Assembly: GCA_907163345.1 (NCBI GenBank)
Contig: CAJQUN010000002.1
Location: 45,113,754 to 45,177,753, forward strand
Direction: 5' to 3'
From: Haberlea rhodopensis
Taxonomy: Eukaryota > Streptophyta > Magnoliopsida > Lamiales > Gesneriaceae
DNA: 64,000 nt
Translations under genes and position numbers: made by a program
The notes under the pieces: model-generated
The model's input: only the letters and a program-made list of their open reading frames with translations
Databases searched by the model: none
Told to the model about the DNA's origin: nothing
Part shown: one piece after another, positions 56,701 through 64,000 of the stretch
Layout of the letters: every line of letters starts with the position of its first letter
Numbering within the stretch: the first letter of the stretch is position 1

Positions 56701-57750
56701 AAACGAAGGTGTGTAGACTTGTGAAATCCTTGTGTGGATTAAAACAAGCACCTAAACAATGGCACGGAAAATTTGATAGCGTCATGCTTTCAAATGGGTT
56801 TAAACAAACCAATGCGATAAATGTGTCTACGTGAAAAGAGACAATACAAACTATGTGATTGTATGTCTCTACGTAGATGACATGATAATTGTTGGTAATA
56901 ACAATAATACCAAGAAAATGTTGTCACAAAATTTTAAGATGAAGACCTAGGTCTTGCAGATGTGATTCTCGGGATAAAAATCACCAAACATGCAGATGGA
57001 TATTCTCTCTCTCAGAGTCATTATGTCGATAAGATACTTGAAAAGTTTGACGAGGGAAATAATTGCATCGCGGGAACACCTATGGAGGTGGTGTCAAATC
57101 TTTGCAAGAATCGCGGAGAAGGTGTGCAATAACTTGAGTACTCTAGGGTCATAGGCAGTCTAATGTACCTCATGGACTGCACTAGACATGATATAGCTAA
57201 CACAGTCAATAGAATGAGTAGATATACGAGTAATCCCAGTTATGAGCACTGAAAGGCAGCAGTTAGAGTTCTTAGATATCTAAGATACACTACTAACTAC
57301 GGAGTACATTATACGAGATATCCAGCAGTAATTGAAGGGTACTCAGATGCGAATTGGATATCGGACTCCAAGAATATAAAGTCCACTAGTTGATATTATT
57401 TATAATTGGAGGTGCAATTGTTTCATGGAAATCATGCAAATAGACGTGCATTGCTAGATCAACTATGGAATTTGAATTCATAGCTTTAGATCTTGCAGCA
57501 GAAGAAGCTGATTGGCTTCGGAGTTTCTTGGAGGACATTCTAATGTGGTCAAAACTTATGTCCACCCATTAGCGTACACTGTGATAGTCGGTCAGCTATG
57601 TGAAGAGCACAAAACAATGTGTATAATGAAAAATCTAGACACATACGTTAGAGACATAAATCTGTGAGAAATATACTGAAAACATGTGTTTTTCTAGATT
57701 ATGTGAAGTCTAAAGAAAATATTGCTGACCCATTTACGAAGGTCTAATGA
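53797..57750 (+). pseudogene. Element B gag-pol, multiple frameshifts and stops
   Basis: Gag from 53797 (MADQIPNRIAEN, then FKGSNFKRWQQKMMLFL), zinc knuckle CGKPNHKAKDC near 54575, protease WWVDTGATRHICANK near 54780, pre-integrase LWHGRLGHLNYKSL near 55268, integrase with HTDLCNL, SDRCGEY and NGIGDRKN (the catalytic Glu position reads Asp), and reverse transcriptase FKEAMSLQDSDLLKEMV then LYVDDMIIVGNN near 56870. RNase H ends near 57745. At least eight frameshifts or stops (for example near 53875, 54145, 54560, 55350, 55850, 56820, 56950, 57130) make it non-functional. Confidence 0.93.
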
Positions 57751-58395
57751 GAGACCCAGAAGAGATTTCATCGAGGGGAATGGGGTTGAAGGCCATGAAA
57801 TTGATTTCCAACCATGATGGACAACCCAACCTGAATTGTAAAATCCAATTTGCACGTTCAATGGGAAAACCGAATTGTGGGGGGATCGAACAAAGCACTC
57901 CGAAAATTGAGTTCCTTACATATTCCTGTGATGAAAGAGTGATAGACCTGTATTTTGGGAAGGCTGAGCTTATGCTCTTAATGATTCTTCTATCTCGAGA
58001 TGATAAAGTGAGGTATGACAGGATACTCCTTAGGAGATATCGCATATATATAATGTGAAGGGGCCGCTTATATAAGATGACCCGAGGGCCAAATCTCTAG
58101 ATCATTCGATGACACAACCAAGGCAGTCTAGAGCCAAAATGGACAACAACTAAAGAACCAATAATAGTCGTGGAGGTGAAGCTGTGTGAGTATTGTTATC
58201 TTGTTATACATAAAACGTCGAACAGTTCAAGGCATCACGTCCACTGGTTGACAAGCATATCCGATGATACTTTACTAAGGAAGGTTCAAGGTTAACCACC
58301 ACCTATCCTGATGCAGTGGATTTTTAAAGTACTCTCAAATCTTCATCTAGGTGCATTGTGCAATTTTTTCGCAATATTGCATTCATGTGGGGGAT

Positions 58396-59231
58396 TGTTA
58401 GAATTAATAAATAATTGCTGGGTTTAATAGATAAGAGCCCAATATTTTGGTTTAATTTTGTTAATGAGAACAAAATTATGGTAAGTTAATTATGGATAGC
58501 CAATTAGGCTAAAGAAATCTCATATTGAAATTTTGAGACACTTATGGTTTGTTTATAATGAGAAACAAATCAATAGAGTGTAGTTAAGTAGAAACAAACT
58601 TTGAGACACTTATGGTCTGTTCGCTTCGCCGAGTCGCGCGTGTCGCTGCCGCGAAGGCATCCCTATCTTTTTACTACTACTCGGATTTCTTAAATGACTT
58701 TTCATCTACCTGACTTTTCATATTCTGCTGAGTATTAAGTTTGAGACTTTTCACATACCTGCAGAATTGATTTCAGATTTAAGTGTGAGACTTAAATCCG
58801 TATTATTCTGATGTTAAGTATTGAGACTTTTCATCTACCCCACTAAACATTACACTTAATTTCTGAGACCTTTGGAGAGGTCTGCTGCTCAGCTATATAA
58901 GCTGCTTCAGCTCTATGTTTCTTCAATACGAAATCATTCTTCATTCATACATTTCATACTGTTTGAGAGTACTGCATACTACTAGTGTTCGAAGTGGTCT
59001 GCTCGGAGTTCTGCTTCAATCCAAACAGAGGAGATTGAACGTTGTACCTTAGAACTCACTTGTCCAGGAGGCCAGAAGCTAAGGTGGACATATTTGAGTT
59101 TACGGGCACAAGGCTTGTTGTGGCTTCGTCCACAATCGTTTCCAGATTCTTGTTGTTAGTCTTCTGTTTATACTACTGCTGTAAGTCTAATAACTAATTC
59201 AATCTTTCGATTTAAATAAACAGTACCAACA
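58396..59231 (+). repeat. Element B 3' LTR
   Basis: 836 bp. It has a duplicated TTTGAGACACTTATGGT motif (58535 and 58599) that the 5' LTR lacks. Confidence 0.9.
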
Positions 59232-59236
59232 TTTCG

Positions 59237-59593
59237 TGGCATCCATTGATGCACTATATATAGAACAATTCTCTTGAGAATTAAGCATACTTTTGCAAGA
59301 TCAAAATCACAGTTCGACATCAAAAATCTATGCATACTCGTATTGTTCATCCACTTTCTTATTTGAGTACCTTTAAACCTTTTGTTATTTGACGATTTGT
59401 GATTTGATATGCTACTATCACAAATATAGTCATTGTATTTTGGGAAATGAATTGTCATTGTAACCGTTAGCACCATAGAGTGCAATATGATTTCAAGGAC
59501 AGAATTAAACTCATGTCTCGACATTGAATCCATTGCAATTTTTGTTACTCTTGTTTGCTACACCTAAAAATACATATCCATACAAATATTCCA
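59237..59593 (+). repeat. Element A 3' LTR, right piece
   Basis: Continues the sequence interrupted at 52798 and matches 48780-49142 of the 5' LTR. Confidence 0.87.
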
Positions 59594-59710
59594 ATATTTT
59601 TTTCCTTTTTTCTTCTACAAAAGTGAACATATTTTGGAAAACGTCACCTCAAAGACACTATTGTTAACTACAGTATAAAAGGAACACTTTGTACCCGCGG
59701 GCCTGCCCAA

Positions 59711-59770
59711 CCCAACCCGCCAAATAGGCGGGTTGGGCCAGCATTTTTAAGGCCCGCCAGCAGGCGGGCC
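59711..59770. repeat. Two adjacent GC-rich perfect hairpins
   Basis: CCCAACCCGCC-5-GGCGGGTTGGG (59711-59737, stem 11) and GGCCCGCC-4-GGCGGGCC (59751-59770, stem 8) in otherwise AT-rich DNA. Such GC-rich words occur inside plant DNA transposons, but no ends could be found here. A rho-independent terminator is not relevant in a plant nucleus. Confidence 0.8.
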
Positions 59771-60039
59771 TATATGGGCTGGCCCGTTCTGACAGTCTAA
59801 ACCGTTGCCCCCCAAAAAATAATTTTTTTTACTTGAAAAAAATAATTTTTTTTTTAAAAATTATTATTTTATCCTAAAAAATTATAATTGCCCCTCAAAA
59901 ATTACATTTTGCCTCCCCTTAATTATATTTTGACCCTTAAATTTTTTTTTGCCTAAATTTTCTATTTTAAATATTTTTTTGCCCCCCTTCCTAAAAATCT
60001 TGCATCCGCCACTGACTGTCCCCCTTACTCATCATTCAC

Positions 60040-60170
60040 GGTGGGGGTGTTTCATACCCTATTCACAAAATACAATGAGGTAAGCTGTCTGTTTTCAAAC
60101 ACGTCGGTTTAAATTGTCTATTTGAAAGACCAAAAGGGGGTTTGTTGCCAAAAACCCTAGAATATTTAGT
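60040..60170. repeat. Dispersed repeat family 2, partial copy
   Basis: GTAAGCTGTCTGTTTTCAAA and GTCTATTTGAAAG...AAAACCCTA match the right part of 63565-63890. Confidence 0.65.
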
Positions 60171-60858
60171 GCTACTTATCATAAATATTAGTTGTCTTTG
60201 TCCTTAACCTCCTCCTTGCCATTTAACTTTCTGATTCTTGATGATATTGAACTTATCATTACATCATATGTTTCGTGTACCAAAAATTACATAATGTAAA
60301 AATGCCAGAAACAAGTCAATCTCAATGAAGTGGGCATATATATTATCAATATGATCAAAACGTACCCAAAAACTTTGAGTAGAGATGAGATTACATGAAT
60401 TCGAATACACACAAAACAAAATAGATCAAATTTGAAAAATTTATTATTTAAAAATAAGGCTGATTCCCTTTAGAACAACCCCGGGCCCATCCTTAAATAG
60501 GATCCAATATAAATGAAGAATTGCCAAAAAAATATAGAAACAAGAAAAATCACGTGATATTGCCTATCTCATTATAAATGTTTCTTTCTTGACCAATAAA
60601 AGTTCCTTACAACCTAAACCCCGATGGACTCGACTATTTAAAAACCAAAAAAAAAAAAAAGACAAAAACCCATTTTGTTTCAAAAAATAAATGAATTAAA
60701 AAAGAAAAAAAAAACAATTTTTTTTGTTTTAAATTAGAGGGATGTGTACGTAGTCTTTCGAATTTGTACTCTTCAACAGTTTAAATATCACTCTCAATAC
60801 TTGTTATTAAGGTTCTTTGATACCATATTTAAGAATGATATCACGAGGATATTTATAT

Positions 60859-60868
<10 letters not shown>

Positions 60869-60890
<22 letters not shown>

Positions 60891-60891
60891 T
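60869..60891. repeat. (AT)n microsatellite
   Basis: About 11 uninterrupted TA units. Confidence 0.95.
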
Positions 60892-62937
60892 TAAAAATAC
60901 ACATCAGATATATGATGTAAATGACATCAAAGTAACACTCGTATAAACGTCAACAACACAGGCCAGTTTCAAATAGAGAGGGTTTGGTCGAATTTGTCAG
61001 TGTACTTTTTTTCAGTCATAGTAACTTCTACTGTTTTTGTCCTTACAATTAAGTAATTCGGGGGCATCAAATGAATACATATGATAAAATATGTACATCT
61101 AATTTGTATTCATTTAAATCGAGAGAATATGCTAAAAACCAATAGTTGAATTATATATATTGAGTCGTCAAAATCACATATGGTAAATTGAAATTATCCT
61201 ATATATTGAATAAATAACTATTTATATTAAATAAATATAAATAGAATGTATAAATGCGACATATTCGAAAGTGACGTCAACAAAAAAATATGATGCTTAA
61301 AAAAGGCATCATTCAGGACAACATAATTATTGGGTTGATACAACCAACATTCTTCAGGACAACATGATCATTAGATTGACACAACCAAATTTAGATGTGT
61401 CGATCTAATGGTTTGGATGTCCAAAATGTAGTACCCTTAAAGGTACCCCCAACATAACCCTTAAAAAGTGCAATTTTTTATTTTTTTTAAAAAAATTTGT
61501 GATGAGTGAAGTAATCATGATGAGGTCACTCAGATCTACCATTGCTTCTGTGTGTGCACAAATAAATTGCATGATGGGCAAAGGGATGAGTTCAAATTAT
61601 GTCCAACTAATACATCTAAATCAAATTGGGATCGTTGGATCTAATATATGAATAACACCGTCATGCTAAGGTCTCATTTATCTAGACAAAAAAAAGCAAT
61701 TTATGCTATGATTTCACATGCTAGGATCTCATTTTCCTCGCAAAGAAAGCTATATATGCCGTGATTGCTTTCATTTCTACCAGCCTGACAAACAATCAAC
61801 TTTTTGACGGCCCGTTTAACATCTTTGGCCGTTCATTAACAAAAAAATTGTATTACTTACATTCATCTTATCTATAATAAATTATGCCCTATACATAATA
61901 ATATTTTTGCATTTTGAAAATATTTGAAATAATATAGTACATGTCATTTCAAATCTATAAATTTTAAATGGTTAGTTTTACAATCTTTTCCTCCAAATCA
62001 AATCATTCTATCCAAATCAACATTATGTTATTCTATCACACCATAAACTCGTTGCACAAAGTCTCATTTGTGTGGGCTTATGGCTCTAGAAAGTTGAATT
62101 TTTTTTTTTTTTTTGTAAGATAGTTTATTCATCAAGTACGAAAAATACTTGGAAAATAACAGTTACAAACTACATTTCCAGACCTAATACATTGGTAGAT
62201 AAAATCCGAGTTTGCAAACTAATCTGTCAAAGAGTAGTTACATGATGAAAAAATAAGACGATATCCATGACCAAGCCCTACCATTTACCTCTTTTAGAAA
62301 TTGTCACTCTTCGATTCGAGACCTTGAATGATGACATCATTCCTCAGTTATCAAATGCTCCAACTGATACAATTCCACAAGTCGTTCCAGATTTTACAAA
62401 TAACTAGGGAATGGATTTAACCCTGTTGAATAGAATGATGTTCAATATGATTATGATCCACACAAATATGTCTCTCGTATTTCACCCGTGAAATTTTACA
62501 AGATGTATAGGTAGCTAAATTCAACTTCTAATTGATTTTGCCTTGATTTTTTGCTGCTTGTAGCTTGCCGTGTTTGAATGCATAGGCTTTTGAAAATGAA
62601 AAAAGAAGATTTCACTATTATACATCTTTGGCTTCTTGTAAGAAAAAACCCTTTATTGCACACGAAAAGAAAGGAAATTGTCTTTTAATTCTTGAAGCAA
62701 TTTGAATATATTTAACATGTTTTTGTGCATTTTTCGGGACTTATTCTGAGGCATTGATTCAATAAAATGAAGTGTATTCGAGGGTTGGAAATGAATGAGG
62801 TTTTGTAATTTTCCTGGTAAATAGTGATGGCTATAATGATACTTGATTTTCTCTTGTATTATGTTCACTTTTAAATTAATTAATTGAATAATTCAGATAG
62901 TTTGACCTTGATTTTCATGTTTTATATATTATTCCAG

Positions 62938-63483
62938 CTTGCAAGTAGGGCTGCTTAACGGGTCGGGTTCGGATCGGACCGATTAGCCTGATTTGGAACC
63001 GGTTAGAGGTTCTGAATCGGATCCGGGCTAACCGGTTTCGAACCGCCAAGATACCGATCCAGACTGATTCTAAGATTTTGGGACCGGTGTCTTACCGGTT
63101 CTGGACTAAACGGATCCGGTTTCGGGTTGAACCGAAACTTGATCAGTTATTTTTTTTAAAAAAATTATGATTTAGATAAATATATATGAGGTTAGTTTAC
63201 AAACACAAAGGCACATTAGCTCAATTGGTTAGAGTTTCAAAATGAAAGGTGATGACCGCGTGTTCGAATCTTCCAAGCAATAATTTGCCTTGATTTTTTG
63301 AAATAAAATAAAAATAACCGGTTCGGGGTTGGAACCGGTCCAACCCGTAACCAGTTGGGACCGAAACACGATCCGATCTGGTTCCTTACTGGATCGGACC
63401 GGTTCCAAAATCACCAAATCCGAAACTGACCGGTTCTGGTCCGAATCGGACCGGATTGATCTGATAAGCAGCCCACTTGCAAG
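62938..63483. mobile_element. 530-bp hAT-type MITE
   Basis: Element 62946-63475 with inverted termini TAGGGCTGCTTA and (complement) TGGGCTGCTTA, between perfect 8-bp CTTGCAAG target duplications (62938-62945 and 63476-63483). The interior is packed with ACCGGTTC/GGAACCGG-type motifs on both arms and includes a tRNA-like stretch (63210-63280). No transposase. Confidence 0.93.
63210..63280 (+). other. tRNA-like (pol III promoter-like) segment inside the hAT MITE
   Basis: GCACATTAGCTCAATTGG then TTAGAG matches a tRNA D-arm/A box. GTGTTCGAATCTT matches a T-arm/B box. The region between them (TTTCA-3-TGAAA) is too short for a normal 7-base anticodon loop, so this is a pseudo-tRNA or SINE head, not a functional tRNA gene. 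Confidence 0.65.
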
Positions 63484-63564
63484 TTAATAAGGCGTTTAAA
63501 AACTTCCACCACCAAAAATTGTTCAAACTAAAATAGAGAACACAAAGTTAGACTTAATTAAATT

Positions 63565-63890
63565 TAAGAATCAGTGTCAATTTACCCCATGTGGTATCGT
63601 TAATATGCATTTTACGTGGTTTGCAAATATATATTTTACATCATGTGGAATCACTAATAAACAATTTACCGACATGTGGTTTGTAAGTAAGCATTTTACC
63701 CCATGTGTTTTGCAAAACATTGTGCAATGCCCTCACGTCATACACGGATGGGTGTTTTGCAAACCACATATGTGTAAACCGTCTATTTGAAAATCATATG
63801 GGGTAAACTGCATATTTTCAAACCACAGATGTGTAAATCGCTTATTTGAAAAACCACAGAGGATTCGTTTCAAAAAAACCCTAAATTTAA
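63565..63890. repeat. Dispersed repeat family 2, copy 3
   Basis: Same order of motifs as 29180-29450 (CAATTTAC, CATTTTAC, TTTGCAAATATATATTTTAC, AAAACATTGTGCAATGCC) followed by inverted counterparts (TTTGCAAACCACAT), giving a foldback-prone unit. Confidence 0.8.
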
Positions 63891-64000
63891 CTACAAAAAC
63901 CTTTCAATGGATCAATCGATATTCTCGAGTTCAAGCCCAACTCAAATGCTATTTGTCTAACAAATGTCCAATTAAGCTTGGCTAATATATATTTTGAGTA

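Larger units (their letters stand above)
52794..59236 (+). mobile_element. Copia element B (TNT1-94-like) nested in element A
   Basis: Element 52799-59231 between perfect TTTCG target duplications (52794-52798 and 59232-59236). LTRs 52799-53608 and 58396-59231 share TGTTRGRRTTAATAAAT starts and GTACCAACA ends. A purine tract (ATGTGGGGGAT, 58385-58395) abuts the right LTR. The LTRs differ by substitutions and by a block near 58480-58625, so it is old. Its gag is a relative of element A's gag. Confidence 0.93.
48484..59593 (+). mobile_element. Copia element A (TNT1-94-like, heavily decayed), split by element B
   Basis: Left LTR 48484-49142; right LTR 52489-52798 continued at 59237-59593 after a nested insertion. 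The right-LTR pieces add up to about the left-LTR length. LTR start TGTTGAAAAAATGC (left copy TGTTTAAAAAATGC). A purine tract (ATGTGGGGAAT, 52479-52488) precedes the right LTR. The gag ATG (49165) lies only 22 bp after the left LTR and no tRNA-Met primer site is visible, so the leader is probably deleted. No clear target duplication. Confidence 0.85.
59594..62945. other. AT-rich intergenic region
   Basis: No gene recognised. Contains the GC hairpins at 59711, a partial copy of dispersed repeat family 2 (60040-60170), an (AT)n microsatellite (60869-60891), and a poly-T run (62098-62114) that may be the tail of a minus-strand retroposon. Confidence 0.5.

Noticed and set aside
57747..58058. 103-codon + strand ORF after element B RNase H, with a same-length ORF on the other strand
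   Set aside because: It begins in the conserved tail of Copia RNase H (SSRGMGLK-type) and continues into the 3' untranslated region. The overlapping opposite-strand ORF of equal length is coincidental.
62098..62420. Minus-strand LINE tail ending in poly-T
   Set aside because: Only the T-run is clear. No reverse transcriptase or RNase H residues were found, and no target duplication could be matched, so it was not called as an element.

Overview
The window is eukaryotic nuclear DNA from a flowering plant, most likely a eudicot. It has GT-AG introns in AT-rich sequence, plant-type LTR retrotransposons primed by initiator-Met tRNA, and two recognisable multi-exon plant genes. The species cannot be named from the sequence. 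About two thirds of the window is transposable-element DNA, much of it nested.

Region 1 (1-27.5 kb) is a gamma-adaptin gene (large subunit of the AP-1 clathrin adaptor) on the + strand. Seventeen coding exons (exons 2-18) can be placed; together they give 868 uninterrupted codons plus a stop, and only the first ~11 residues lie upstream of the window. Its introns hold large insertions: a decayed Copia element in reverse orientation (3259-8179, perfect 5-bp target duplication), a 1.2-kb short LTR element in sense orientation (10344-11583), and a composite of a TRIM-like element abutting a Tekay/Del-type Ty3-gypsy chromovirus, both in reverse orientation (12871-22712). The Tekay element has an extra coiled-coil ORF upstream of gag and a leader made of about eight ~170-bp tandem repeats.

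Region 2 (27.5-44.4 kb) is intergenic. It holds a putative 73-aa helix-loop-helix microprotein gene (- strand, 29.6-29.8 kb). A GTGCAC-rich tandem array is split by a solo LTR, which is itself split by a very young, non-autonomous large LTR element (31909-40614). That element has two 2498-bp LTRs in which I saw no difference, and 3.7 kb of internal sequence without recognisable gag or pol. The internal sequence is a dense series of short perfect hairpins. A LINE RNase H fragment and a hAT-type MITE follow.

Region 3 (44.4-47.7 kb) is a seven-exon gene on the - strand encoding a 345-aa bHLH-MYC_N-domain protein related to rice RSS3. Its introns carry a Harbinger-like MITE and a TRIM LTR remnant.

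Region 4 (48.1-64 kb) is repeat DNA: a decayed TNT1-94-like Copia element (A) whose 3' LTR was entered by a related Copia element (B, TTTCG target duplication), then AT-rich sequence, GC-rich hairpins, a 530-bp hAT MITE that contains a tRNA-like segment, and copies of two small dispersed repeat families.

The two host genes show no sign of acting in one pathway. The elements do show relations: TRIM, Tekay and the young non-autonomous element all lie in the same orientation and share a ~43-bp module near their 5' leaders, which suggests a family of autonomous and parasitic partners.
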